Positions 24,261-35,821 of a stretch of 64,000 nt of DNA are shown piece after piece. Within the stretch, counting starts at the first letter, position 1; each line of letters opens with the position of its first letter. The translations under genes and the position numbers were made by a program. This DNA is from Angiostrongylus vasorum (taxonomy: Eukaryota > Nematoda > Chromadorea > Rhabditida > Metastrongylidae). Below the pieces are notes generated by a model. The model saw only the letters and a program-made list of their open reading frames with translations. It was not told the origin of the DNA and made no database searches. The stretch is taken from positions 806,001 through 870,000 of the forward strand of contig JADANN010000447.1 in the NCBI GenBank assembly GCA_018806985.1, in the 5' to 3' direction.

Positions 24261-27200
24261 ACAACCTAGTGCGTGCTAGTAAAGGAAATGACGTAGGTGT
24301 TTTTGCGAGGTGATATCACCTTGTTGAAACGCTCTATGCATACCGTCCATGTGGAATGGTGAAGTTCTGGTGGTAAAATTGAAACTTATAAGTCAAGAAT
24401 ACTTTTGTACTAGGGAGAAACTCCTTAGGAGGGCTTCCATGTACCATTATATCTCAGTAATGACTACCATGCATCAGTTTAATATTTCGATATATTCTTA
24501 CGGACAGTGGTCCTGGGAAACTGTCTAAACTACGTGCATGTCACTCTGAAATTTAGGGATAAGAACAGAGATCCTAAACCTCGTTCTGGTATCGACAGTC
24601 GATGTTTCCGAAGTCCTTCGACCGGTGCCTATAATCAACAACAGGATTACCGACGTACTTTATTAGATGCTTAGTTGGCCCGTCTTCAGAAGATTTGCAG
24701 CACATTTTCAACTAGATCCGTTTTTTTTGATAACGCATTTAAATCCATGTTCACAGCTTATTGACGCATTCCAGATCGCCGACTTAGAGTACACTTGTGC
24801 CTCTGCAAGGTATCGACTTGAACTATTGTAAAGAATTTGTCAAGTTCACTCCATAAGCAAATCTAATATTGGTTAGGAAGACAACTTTCCTAAAATATGG
24901 CAGAATGACTGCGCTTAAGGCCTGCTACTGCCTGGGATCCCTTTTTCCTGGAACTACATTACTTTTTGGATGGCGCGAAATGTCTGTAACGTGTGAGTCC
25001 CAAAGTCGGCGTGATCATATCTTGTCCTGAAGCTCTCCGAGGTTCATAATTGTGAAGCACTTTTCAAATGGACGATTTCATGATGATGTTTCTTCAAAGA
25101 AGATTTTGAAGTTTGCTGCGGAAGTCACAGAACGGAGAAAAATTGAAATAAAACACTCCTTCAGTAAAGCTCTTTTGCAAATTCCTTGGTAGCGTTGGGC
25201 ACGCTTTCCTAACGTTCTGCACTTTTTAAAGCCCTCTGTTAGACCGGTCATAATTCTTCGTCGCATATTTGTCCAATCACCGATAGTTTAGGGAAAGCAA
25301 TTCGTCCAGCATGTTCTTACACCTGACCACCGATTTTCTCATGGTTCGTGGGAGGATTTCTATGTCCAGCAAAAATTTTCCTTCTTTTCGAACCGATGGA
25401 AGAACGCATGCTATGGATTGTAGACCGCTGAGACCACCTCAGTTTCCCATCTTTCTATTAAATATTTTCTCTATGTGAGAGCTATGAAATTAAATAGATT
25501 ATTGTTGTTATTGTTGACCGTCCAAGTTTTCGTCCACATTTCCCGAATATCACGAAAATCGTGAGCTTAGCGCACTTTAATCCTTGTCTGATCTTTGTTT
25601 ACCTTCGGTGCAATCACTTTGTTTTTCGAAAACACCCGTACGATGTGCTTCAACCATATATAATGCGTAGCGTGTGGTCACAATAGTTGTTCTCTTGCAT
25701 TCATAACGTTTTCGGCTTCCTTTTGCGATTTCAGCTTTCAAAATTGAAGTTCTTGAAGATGTGTCGTAGGATAACACTTCGCAAAATCGTAGCTGTTACT
25801 AAATATCCAAGTTTGCAACTACAGCTGTGCTTGGAAACTTGCATAATTCGCCGCATAAGTTGTGGCCACAAGTTCTTATCTCTCTAATTTTGTCGCCCGG
25901 CAACCGTCTTCCATAGAAATGGTCAGGTTCACTTGTACCTTCGGATACGGATCTGCCACCTCCTCTCACCACTGGTACTTTTACTAGCTGAGTTCTTCTT
26001 GGAATGTTATTATACCAGTATCATAACGTTCTTAACTAAAAGTCGAGGGGTAATGCTCTCGGTGTTGATGAATCCTTTGGTTATAAGCCAAATATTCTAC
26101 TTTATTAAGCATCGTAGAGATGATCAATTGCACACTAGGGTTGTACAGGCACTTCCATGGACCCATCGATGTTTCGAGTCCGTGTTTTTATCCTCTCAAC
26201 AAGTGTTGAACCCATTCGTAGATTCAGTGAGATGAAGAGGTTTTTGGGTTACCTTAAGTGCAGGGTCCAACCAATGACCATGTGCATATTTTCCCACCGT
26301 CAATGCAGGCGTCTCCATATCGTAGAATATTTCGTAGAAATCCAGTGATGTGACTAATACACCTAGTGGGAAAAGAGCCTTTAATTCGAAGACAACCTCA
26401 AATTTTATTGTACGAGCATGGTATAGGCTACTTTTTTAATATAATGGGCTTGGAAAAATCACCCGAGCTCAGCTTATTCTCAGTTTTACTTAAACCACTT
26501 AATAATTATAGACTAATGGAAACACATAAGTTTTTTATCAAGCTCCCAGGGACGCCACCGATGCCCCAAGAAAATCCCGAATTTCATCGTAATTAACCAG
26601 AAATATCTGTATTTTGTTGCCCAAGTTGTCTAGATTCCAGTGGTATGTATACTAATAAAGAGGTTTACTGTTAATTGAGACTTGTAAATGCAAAATTGAA
26701 GAGGAAAGTAAGCTACTTTCGACTGCGTTTGCATTGAAATCAATACGTGTAGTAACGATTACGTTAAGTTACAATGTTTGAAGTGCTATAGAATACACAA
26801 ATAATTCGTCCAGATTTTTCTGTACTGGCTTGAACAGCAGCAAACTGGTCACTTGACCAGTCAGTCAGTCGTTGGTAAACATCAACAGCTGGTTCAAGAT
26901 GTTTTTAAGACGTTAGTCAGCAATTTTTTCCCAATCCTTTAGCAACTATGATCTTTCATGACTAAATTTGGTTTTTATAGCATTTAATTTTAAGAAACTG
27001 TTGTTATTTTCTAGCCGTTCACTTACTGTTCCAATTTTTTGGAATGTTTAGGTTGAAGGTGAGTGACGACAATGCATAGATACAAATTAATTCCTTCCTC
27101 TGCCAGTACATAATCGATTTATCCATGAGAAAGGACACAGCTGAAGGTTTCTATTGTTTATATGAATATGCGCCAGAAAAATAAGCGATGTGGTTGGACA

Positions 27201-27629
27201 GCTTCAGTTTCTAACGAACGGGAAGCAAAAGCTGACTCTGACAGCTCAGCACAATGACTATACTGACTGGCAGACTACTGTCTGTTTACTTTGAACTTCT
27301 TTCGTAGTTCTTTTAAGGCTTACATTCCCAAAAACTTCATTGCTTCGTGGTTTTTGTCGCTACCAGTTATTATTCAGCTCTGAAGTAACAGCGGCTTCAC
27401 GAAACGGACATAGGTTGATTTTCGATGACGAGCTATGGTTGTTAACAATTGCTTCATTCCGAATTACTAGAAGAATGTTTTGGACGCAGAGATTGATTGA
27501 TTAGGCTGACTTTCTATATGATTCTATCTTTTACATCGTTGTCAACCAAGTAGTCGACTATTGCTAGCAATCAGTTTTGCCTGGAAAAATCCTGGTTGTA
27601 AAGCAACTTTTTCTTCTTCAACTTTTTAG
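24261..27629. other. Long intergenic stretch, no gene recognised
   Basis: About 3.4 kb with only short open frames. A degraded minus-strand family A copy may lie at about 26100-26290 (GATCAATTGCACAC, ACCCATCGATGTTTCGAGTC). A palindrome ACTGGTCACTTGACCAGT occurs at 26848. No exon with convincing splice phase was found. Confidence 0.35.
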
Positions 27630-27793
27630 AAACTGTGATGCAAAGTTTAGCGCCTGCCACTGACGAAGAATTTGAGGTGTCGAAGAATCAGCAGCGCTTC
27701 ATCCGTCATTAACATTCTTCTCAGATTCTCAAGCCGCCATCGAACCAGTACAGAATCGGACAACCTCAGCGGATGATAGCTAGAAGGCAATAA
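27630..27793 (+). CDS. Candidate 3'-terminal exon pair of an unrecognised gene
   Basis: An acceptor CTTTTTAG at 27629 opens a 47-bp exon (to 27676) whose frame joins, across a 48-bp intron ending TTCTTCTCAG, to 27725-27793 and a TAA stop. The joined end reads about 37 residues, finishing QPQRMIARRQ. The phase is consistent, but I found no upstream exons and recognise no family. This may be chance. Confidence 0.2.
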
Positions 27794-28289
27794 GACAAAT
27801 AGAATAAGTGTTGAACCCTGCATAACACTTCACAGTAAATCGCTTAGAGGGGGGTTTTTTATATAAAGGCTTTCTATATTGGTCTGAGTCATAACGAGAA
27901 TTTTCCCATCGGAAAGAACGTTGTCCTGTAACCGTCTGCGTTTCTGGAGTGGAACCTGGAGAAAAACCATGTTAGCATTTCAACGGCCATGTTCTCACTA
28001 TATTGTCTATGGTGAGTGGGACGAACGTTAGTGAATACCTACGAATAAGAAAAAGCACACAACGTAGTAGATTGGAAACGGAGCTAGCGCAGTCTTATTT
28101 TCGTGAAGAGGGTTCTACGCTACGTTCTTAGTTCCTGGAAAGCATGATTGTCCATCACGGATAGTTTGGGTATTGGATAAGTAGGGCGTAAGTGAGATCA
28201 ACGGAAGACCATTCATGCAGTCAAGGATTCTTTAACTACTTTGTCAAAAACGTTTAGCTTTTTTCCCTATTGCTTATTATTTTCTACGG

Positions 28290-28470
28290 CAGGGTATTAT
28301 TTGAAATACAATCACAATGGTGTTGAGTATCTTCCAAAACTTGGATCCTAGGCAAGATTCGATTACTCTTTGCGCATTTCGGCGGCCCACTGCACTAATG
28401 AGGCCCTTCAATCTGCTCTGGAGTTCAAGTTTTGCAAATAACTCACCACCATTGTGATTGTTTTGCCATG
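28290..28470. repeat. Inverted pair of family C tails
   Basis: The left end (GGTATTATTTGAAATACAAT, CACAATGGTGTTGAGTATCT) and right end (CAAGTTTTGCAAATAACTCA, CCACCATTGTGATTGTTTTG) are inverted copies of the family C tail, enclosing about 80 bp. It may be two fused copies or a small fold-back element. Confidence 0.45.
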
Positions 28471-28740
28471 TATCGCGAGATTCATTGAAGCAAAAGACGA
28501 CGCACTGCAGAGTACGCAAAAACCTTTTGGTTGCACCCCCTGTAAAACACGAATGAATGAAGCATGGATATCTGAGACCTCAACTGATACAAAACGTTCA
28601 GATTTCCAACTGTTCCTAACTATGCGTTTTATGTGGGCAGTTGTATATTGCATAACATTCGTCCGTTTCGATTTTATCATGTGACATACAATAGTAGAAG
28701 ATTTAGAAGGTTGAATCATCATCTAATATGTCACTACAGA

Positions 28741-31700
28741 ATGACGTTCTTCTTGATGGTCTGTATGGTTCTACTGCTACAAACTTCGTTTCTTCCCGAT
28801 CCAGCAAATGCAGATCTGTTTGACGGGAAATCATTCCAGCCCACAAAGAGGCCAACGAGAGGTTGCCCAATGTCTCCCTATGCAACGTTCTTAACAGAGG
28901 AGCAGCAGGTTTGTGCATTTATTTTATTATTATGTTTATTATATGACCAGCCATCACATATTATACGGATTCAAGCAGTACTCTCAATCGGTTCATTCCT
29001 TCAAATCAGCCATCTACGAAAGTATTGGGATTTGTTTGTAGTCTGGCTGCTGGTTATTGATTTAGGACTTCTTTACGAATGCCGTTTAATTCTTGTAGAG
29101 TTGATCTCGCTGGAATCTTGAGATACCTTTACTAGAACGTTCTCGTGCTTCAAAGATAGGCTGCTTTTGTGGATCAGCTTCCTGGACAATTCTGGCACTA
29201 ATTTCTCAAGGTTGGAAAGATGGTGGCTTGTTTAGCTTGGTACGAGTCCGAGCCAGCCACCTTACGAATATTATTGACCATCTATCGGTGAGCTTCCCGC
29301 ACCCGGTCTGCATATTCGCGTTGAAAATCACGCAAAGACGTATCCCTTTTAGGTTATAAACGAGTTATTATTAAGTTAAAAAACTTCAACATGCAACAAT
29401 CCGTATTCAGGAAACACTGCATGAACTGGTCGTGGAAGCTCGGCATGAAGGTGCAGATGAGAGCACTGTGAAGGAACATATCAACAAATATATAAGTAAA
29501 ATTTTGCCCGCCAAGAAGTAAGTAAATTGATAAGTTCTTCTGAAACTATTGTAAAACAGACGACTTCGCTATAGATTTCACCAACTACAGAAATACTTCT
29601 TCAACACTTTTCGTCTGCCAACCTGAACTTAACTTTATCTACATAATCCGTAATCCAAAGAGATTGTTAGAAAAAATGAGTGGGTGCCACTTAAATTCTC
29701 GTTTATTCTAGAGCTTCCTAAACTTAAACGTCAGTTGATTGCTGTGTTAAGCTTTTGCCGTTTATTCTCTACGACCCAGTTCCAGGATAGCCAAAAAAAT
29801 GTTCGCGTGATTTTAAACTAAGCAAAGTCACGAATTTTATCCTTCAACATTTAGATATAAGGGGACGGATAGCGCAGTGGTAGTGATGCCCGTCATCACG
29901 GGCACCGTGCTGGTTCGACTCTGCTCCGGGCCTACCAAGCCTCTCATCCCTCCGGAGTCGGGAGGTACCGGACTTGTGTGGGAAAAAATCACTCTCTGCA
30001 ATTCAATTGGGAACGCTTCAGCCCGGCTATCTCAGGACTCCAGAGAGAATTGCTCGACCAGCATTCTACGACATTCAAGATGAAATGGAAGTCCTCAAGC
30101 AGCAACCGAGGCCACATGTAAAGTTGGAGGATCTTCGTCGATGAGGGATGCAAGGAAACGAATTGAATGTGAAAAGTGCTGGGATCCGCACAGTAAACGT
30201 GGAAACGGATCAAATAAAATAAAATGAAAGTAAAAAAGCATTGAGATATTGAAGTCTATTTAGGTCTCAGTAGCTGTAGATGAACTTTTAAACACCTTTT
30301 GTTCCTTAGCTTCCCATTTTGGACCATATTAATTCATGTTCTTTGTTCCTTACCTACTAAAAGTTGAGCTTCATGAAGTCCAACCTGCTTCCCACCATTT
30401 GTTGTCATGTTATTAATTTAGCGCTGCATCAGATGATTTCCAGTTTCGTATTTTTTAGCAATTAGTTTCCATCTTCTGTTTTCTGAGCCTCTTCTTAACT
30501 ATATTTTACTATCACAATGTTAACTTTTTATTTACTGCCTATTACAATTTTTTCATGGCAGATTATTGTGTGTGACTCAACCACAATAATGGTGAGATAT
30601 TTGCCAAAACTCCGGACCGCAGGTTTTTGCGGTGGGAAACCGAACGCACCATTACCCTTTCCGGGAGCTAACATTGTAATACATACTAATTACATGGGCA
30701 TTGTAATAGGCAGCAAATAAAAAGCTAACATTGTGATTTAGACTACAGTTTCAGCTTAACTGGGTTCGTTGCCAGTTTGGGCTCCCCAGATCAATCCCGT
30801 TGACGGCTGATTGCTGATGGCTTGGTCGATAGAACTAGCTCAGAGACAGGCGAAACGAAGGACCTGCATGGTGTGGTGGTGAACGCGTTAGCCACGGAAA
30901 GGGTAATAGCTCATTCGTTCTCTACCACAGACACCTGCGGTCTGGAGTTTTCCAAATATCTCAGCATCGTTGTGGTTATATTTTTATATCACCGAGCCAT
31001 TAATGTTGCCCATTCATCCATATTTCTGAATACTTGAACGTGTCTTGAGGAATAATTGTTCCGAGCTTAGCACAGTTTTCAGCTGACTGATAGTTTGATA
31101 ATTTGCACATTTTTCATCTTTTACTTCTCCCGTAATGCCCTATTGGGACATTTCCAGGGTTGCCCCAACGAGATTACTTGTGCTTGTGGATCGGGAGGGG
31201 ATTTCCTACGTTATGACTAAATTTTCTATCAAGGTATAAGACATTTGACTCGTTGCTATGCGTGTGTCTTACCCAGCAATGTCATTTGTCCACTCTGAGC
31301 GAGTGAATTCTTGACGAAGGAGAATAACTATTATATTGAAAAAAATATCGCGTACAGTATTGCCCAAAAAACAGTTTAGTGGTATTGAGGACGGGTTGGG
31401 TTCAAGCAAAAGAATTTCGTCTCTTGATAGAATCGTGAAATCCGGCCTACTCAAAACAGACTGATATCGTCCATTGCTCTGGCCGTACTCTCACATCTCA
31501 CTTACAGGTATGCCGAATTCCAGGACGCTTTCGAGGCATTTGAAGCAAACCGTAGACGGTTGGATAAACGAAATACGGAAAGTTGGTGGAAAATTTTAAT
31601 GGGAACGATTTTTTCTAATTGGTCACCTTTCATTTATATATTTAAAAAATCCTACTGTAACGTAGTCTTTCAGCGAAGAAGGTTCCACAGAAGGTTTACG

Positions 31701-31786
31701 ATCTCCTTGATCGATATTCGGGAAATATTCCGACCAACTATGCTCAGTTTTACAAGGATAATATCAGGAAACTGAGACGTTTTTGA
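28741..31786 (+). CDS. Secreted small helical protein (153 aa), family uncertain
   Basis: Four exons join in phase: 28741-28908, 29411-29517, 31508-31581 and 31674-31786, totalling 462 nt with TGA. The start follows an acceptor-like CACTACAG by one base. The first 24 residues are a strong signal peptide (MTFFLMVCMVLLLQ..., likely cut after ANA). The mature part is about 130 residues, mostly charged amphipathic helix: LTEEQQ, TVKEHINKYISKILPAKKY, AEFQDAFEAFEANRRRL, then KVYDLLDRYSGNIPTNYAQF and a basic end KLRRF. There is one cysteine after the signal peptide. The layout (signal peptide plus about four helices) recalls nematode secreted proteins of the DUF148/ANIS5 kind, but I cannot confirm a motif. 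An AATAAA follows 40 bases after the stop. Intron 2 is about 2 kb and carries B and C repeats. Confidence 0.7.
29861..30228 (+). repeat. SINE family B, reference-quality copy
   Basis: The clearest B copy: head GGACGGATAGCGCAGTGGTA (A-box), CCGTGCTGGTTCGACTCTGC (B-box), CTACCAAGCCTCTCATCCCT, GACCAGCATTCTACGACATT, CCTCAAGCAGCAACCGAGG, and an A-rich end GATCAAATAAAATAAAATGA. It lies in intron 2 of the secreted-protein gene. Confidence 0.75.
30520..30680 (-). repeat. Family C copy
   Basis: Inverted landmarks TTTATTTACTGCCTATTACA, GAGATATTTGCCAAAACTCC, GGACCGCAGG and CCTTTCCGGGAGCTAAC. Confidence 0.55.
30740..31010 (+). repeat. Family C copy with 5' extension
   Basis: The extension (TTCAGCTTAACTGGGTTCGT, ATCAATCCCGTTGACGGCTG) recurs at 61615 and, inverted, near 32610 and 41210. 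The core has GAGACAGGCGAAACGAAGG, GTGTGGTGGTGAACGCGTTA and GCATCGTTGTGGTTATATTT. It forms an inverted pair with the copy at 30520-30680. Confidence 0.55.
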
Positions 31787-31825
31787 ATGGCGATGTTTTT
31801 ATTAACCTAAGAAGTAGGATTCTAC

Positions 31826-31831
31826 AATAAA
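31826..31831 (+). terminator. Poly(A) signal AATAAA
   Basis: A canonical AATAAA 40 bases after the stop of the secreted-protein gene. It supports the placement of that gene's 3' end. Confidence 0.6.
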
Positions 31832-34182
31832 TACTTTATGTTATCCACTAATAAGAACTTTGATGTGAAAAAAGTTAAAATCGGGAAATTGAACTAAGAT
31901 TTAAAATTGGTAATGAAAAACGTTTTCGATAGAAATTGCAGCTCAACTGGAAGGGTGACAAAACCAAAGACTAGTAGCAACTAGAGCGCCTTCCTGTAAC
32001 TTCGGTGTTCAAGAAACTGGTTCGTCCTCAGCACTTCATCCTCTATAGCCTGAAAAACCTTTGGTTAGAACGGCATCATTGTGGAGTTTTACAGCTTTAT
32101 GTGTTTCCTACTACTAAAATAAGCAGTATTTCCTTTTATCTCCTCTCAACAGTCAATTAAGGAAAAGTTGTAGGTGCAATAACTGCGCTATAAAATTTTC
32201 GAGAAGATCATCTCCTTAATGCGATAATTTTCGTGCTCGACGTGTCTGAAATCGTTTCACAACGTATACACACTGATTTCTTCGAGCGCCATTTTGAAAG
32301 TGGACGCCGAACGTTTTCGAAACCAACCCTAATCTAGCCTCTCCATGAATAATAACTGAGAATATTACGGACATCTATTACAAATCTTTCGTATGCCTAT
32401 TATTTCAATGCTATTCCCTTATTCGTGAGTAGACGAAATTAGACAGTCTTATATAGTACTCAGATGTAACCACAATATGCTGTAATGTGAGTAAAACACG
32501 TAACCTCATGTGGGTTTAGAACGCCCGACTACCGTCTCCTGGGGCTTAGGTGTTATCTACTGCACCAACCGAGGCCCTTGCTTTGCCCTTCACTCAGCCA
32601 GTTTTCTACCCTGCTATCAGCAACCCGTCAACGGGAGTGATCTGGGGAGCACAAATCGGCATTGAACTCCGTTAAAATGAATCTGCAGTAGAAATCACAA
32701 TGTTTAGGTTTTGTTTACTGCCCAATATTTTTTTCACGGCGTGACGATGGTGAGGTATGAGCAAAGTTCGGAACTTCAGATGCGCTTCGAACACGCGATT
32801 ACTGTGGGTATCACATGGGCTCCAAGAGTGGGTAGTAGGGGACTCCCTGCCATGAACAAGAATTGATAGGCGGTAAATAAAGGCTGAACATTATTTCAGC
32901 ATAGTTTCCTGATATTATAAGTTATGTTCCTACACTTCATCTGTTCACTGCGTCTTCGTTTAGTGTCATTCATAGCTCGGATAGTGTGGCTTCGAACGCA
33001 AATTGGAGATTTGTAGTCATCTTTCTTCATCACATAACTACTAATTGATAGCTGGTATCCGTTCAAAAACCGAGATAGCCATGCTATGACGTTCTCGCCT
33101 TTGAAACAGTTAGTCACCAGCCATTGCAGTGTGAGGTTCACCGTTTTGAGACTACAGTTTTTTTCACGGCATCGAGTCTTCTTTCGTAGTCGACAAGACA
33201 AGTGACGACGTTGGAATAGGACAAAATTCCGAATACAAAGCAGTAATAAGTATGATTAATGAGGAGTCAAAACCTAATTAAGAACTGCCAAGCATTCAAA
33301 AGAAAGAATGAAGTACCATCTGACTGAATGTCATCAAGAGCTCTTAGATTCAAGTGTGTATCCTTAACAGACGATCACCATTTGCGTGTAACTTTTTCAT
33401 AATTCCGTTCTGAAGTCCCGTATGGAAGATTCTAAACTTTTCTCTTACCGTTTGCAGTAGCATGAGAAGTAGCTCTAAGTACCAAAGCCGGCATAATATC
33501 ATAGTTCATACATTCGCATATGAATATAAACGTTAAGTATCAAAGTTGACCACTGCGGATAGACACACGAAAACCATTGAACAACTGATATCAGCATCAA
33601 AAAACCTCATAAATTGCCATAGAAAAGTAAACGACGTAATTTTCAATGCATTTTGTAAATAAACGGTCTCATACATAACATTCTGTCATATATGAATAGA
33701 CTCCCAACACAACTGCGATTTACCGTAAGACTCATCTTCAAGAAAAGTAAGATAGGACAAGATGATTTTCGACATTCCCGTCAAGAAGTCCAGCTACGAA
33801 TCAAAATGTTCCAAAAATGGAGCTCGGTGAGCTATCCATGGCTACGTTATCACTGAAGACCGTTATGGCTAAACCATACTGAATAGCGTTGACATGCCCT
33901 GATGCCTATTTGTGCGCAAATAATCTTTTGTTGGAGTAATCTCAAATCATTTGATGACTGCTGGAATTGTAGGTTATACAGATGATGTGTGCTCACGTGC
34001 AACACAGTGACTATGGATAACTTGCAGTTACAAACACAGTCCTTGGTTCGATACAACTCTTTTGGCGAAAGCAGCCCACAGTCTTTTCGCGGTAGGCTGC
34101 GAATGGTACCAGGACTGGGAATGATTCCCGCACGGATCATTTGCTGACTATTGGGATTACAGGAGATAAAAGGATAAAGGGA
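31832..34182. other. Intergenic, repeat remnants only
   Basis: A minus-strand family C copy with a tRNA-like head covers about 32500-32890 (GCACCAACCGAGGCCC, CTATCAGCAACCCGTC, TTTACTGCCC). A 101-codon minus frame at 32896-33201 has no recognisable domain. Positions 33850-34140 may be a decayed family A copy on the minus strand. Confidence 0.4.
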
Positions 34183-34445
34183 TAAAGCTCTCGGCGTTGA
34201 TCAATCCCCTGAGGGATGCGTCATGCATTCGACTCCACTAAGCATCGTTTAGAAATGATTGAATGCATTTCTGGCCTTCACAATGACGCCCGGTGGCCCT
34301 ATCGATTTATCGAGCCAGTGCGGCTATCTAGAGGTCTGGTACCAATTTTCTGACCCTGGAGGGATGGAAGGCTTGGTGGGCCAGAGGCGCAGGAATCGAT
34401 CCCATGTGTATTACGAGGTGCCTCCGACCACTGCGATTGGCCCAT
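34183..34445 (-). repeat. SINE family A, full-length copy
   Basis: CTCTCGGCGTTGATCAATCC, GATGCGTCATGCATTCGACT, TTCACAATGACGCCCGGTGG, CAGGAATCGATCCC (B-box side) and CTCCGACCACTGCG (head). Confidence 0.75.
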
Positions 34446-34484
34446 AACAGGTGATATCAGGTGATATAGATGACAAATGGCCAT

Positions 34485-34758
34485 CTGCAGGGCAGTAGTT
34501 GGACATGCTCTGCGATAAACACGTAGTCGATTGTTTCGAGAGCAAAACAAGCCTTTCCTTTTTTTAGGGGATGTAAAATTAGTACCAGAATCACCTAGAA
34601 GAGTAGCAGCACTAGTCTGACCTGACTTAACATATCGATATGCCACCACAAGTTAATATTTTGGTCAAATTTATCTGTAATGATGGTAGATGAAGTCGAA
34701 TGCATGGCGCATCTTTAGGGATTGATCAACACCGAGCGCTTTAACCTTTGATCTTTTA
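34485..34758 (+). repeat. SINE family A, diverged copy
   Basis: Head GCAGGGCAGTAGTTGGACAT is weak. The 3' part is clear: GATGAAGTCGAATGCATGGC, GGGATTGATCAACACCGAGC. It faces away from the neighbouring minus copy, giving a head-to-head pair. Confidence 0.6.
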
Positions 34759-34872
34759 TAGATGATTTAAACGATATTAGTGACCAAAGCCTCTAAAAAA
34801 CTGATAAAAAAAGATTTTTTGGGGGGGGCTGAAGAATGACGAGAAAGATAGAAGTACATAACTGGTCATGAT

Positions 34873-35284
34873 AAACTTACTTACTTGATACTTGAACGGC
34901 CCGCCCTCACTAGTTGTGCGGGCTCCAGCATAATCACCATTTTTCGGAGATTTGCTGGTTAAGCCATTGTGGTTCCTTGGAATCCCGAGGACAGCCTGGC
35001 CAAAGTCTGCCCCAGGTCGTCACCACGACAGACAGTCTTAGCCCCTGTGGATCAGAGGGAGATTTGCCACCATGCGACTTTGATACCAGGACGGTGCTGG
35101 ATCCTGGTATTGGTTGATATTGGTATTGGTTTACTCTTAGCTAGGCTTCTTGATGGAAACGCCGGACTCCTTCTCAGTTTAGGAGACCCTGCCGGTGGGA
35201 CGAATCCCGCCGCTGTACATCGCAATCCGACACCCAGGAACACCTCCCAGCCACGATGAGGCGGTAAACCATTGGGAGGGGTCA
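34873..35284 (+). repeat. Family D repeat, copy 3
   Basis: A long, well-kept copy: TTGATACTTGAACGGCCCGC, GTGCGGGCTCCAGCATAATC, GGATCAGAGGGAGATTTGCC, GATACCAGGACGGTGCTGGA, GATGGAAACGCCGGACTCC, ACACCCAGGAACACCTCCCA, and CCATTGGGAGG at the end. Both strands stay open over much of it. Confidence 0.8.
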
Positions 35285-35408
35285 TGATAAAAAAAGGATT
35301 AAAACACTCGTAGAAACGGTCCCACGATTATGAAACACATAAAAAGGTGAACTGTGAGTGCATAAAGACGAATTATTATTGAAATAGAAAACGACGAAAA
35401 ATAGTTAC

Positions 35409-35583
35409 CTGGGAGCAGTTTTGCCTCTCGATGAACGACAGAGCCGACGCAGCTGTCACAGTGATGCTCTCTGACAGTAATATGATTCCTTACATAAAAA
35501 ACCGTTGGAATATCGCATGGATTGAAAATGGCCTGAAAATATGGCAACTCCGTTATCACCGTAAACATCATATCACCATCCAT
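35409..35583 (-). CDS. Candidate coding exon, unrecognised
   Basis: A minus-strand ATG at 35583 opens 58 codons ending at a good donor (CCCAG then GTAACT). The peptide looks protein-like and has paired cysteines: NPCDIPTVFYV, HITVREHHCDSCVGSV, HREAKLLPG. An internal TATTTTCAG could instead be the real acceptor, making this an internal exon. No partner exon was identified downstream on the minus strand, where the D and A repeats lie. Confidence 0.3.
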
Positions 35584-35821
35584 AATCGTAAGAACTCAAG
35601 TTGATGAGACCATTTTCCAGCTGCTTGTGCCAACGTTCGGCAGTTATCCGTCATTTTCTAAAGTGAGCTTCCCCTTTATCTGCATTGTAGTACGTGATTT
35701 TAGCGGCTGTTCCAAGTACATATGTATAGTGGAACTTTCATATAAGAACAAAAATAGGACGAGATCAAATTAACGAATTTTAGCTGAGGAAAATAGCAAT
35801 CGTCATCTGGAGAAGCAGTAA

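Noticed and set aside
34914..35285. Open frames on both strands in the D repeat (also at 40057-40459 and 63458-63787)
   Set aside because: They recur with the repeat family, lack start/splice context and are disrupted in other copies. Kept as a repeat, with the antisense similarity noted as a finding.
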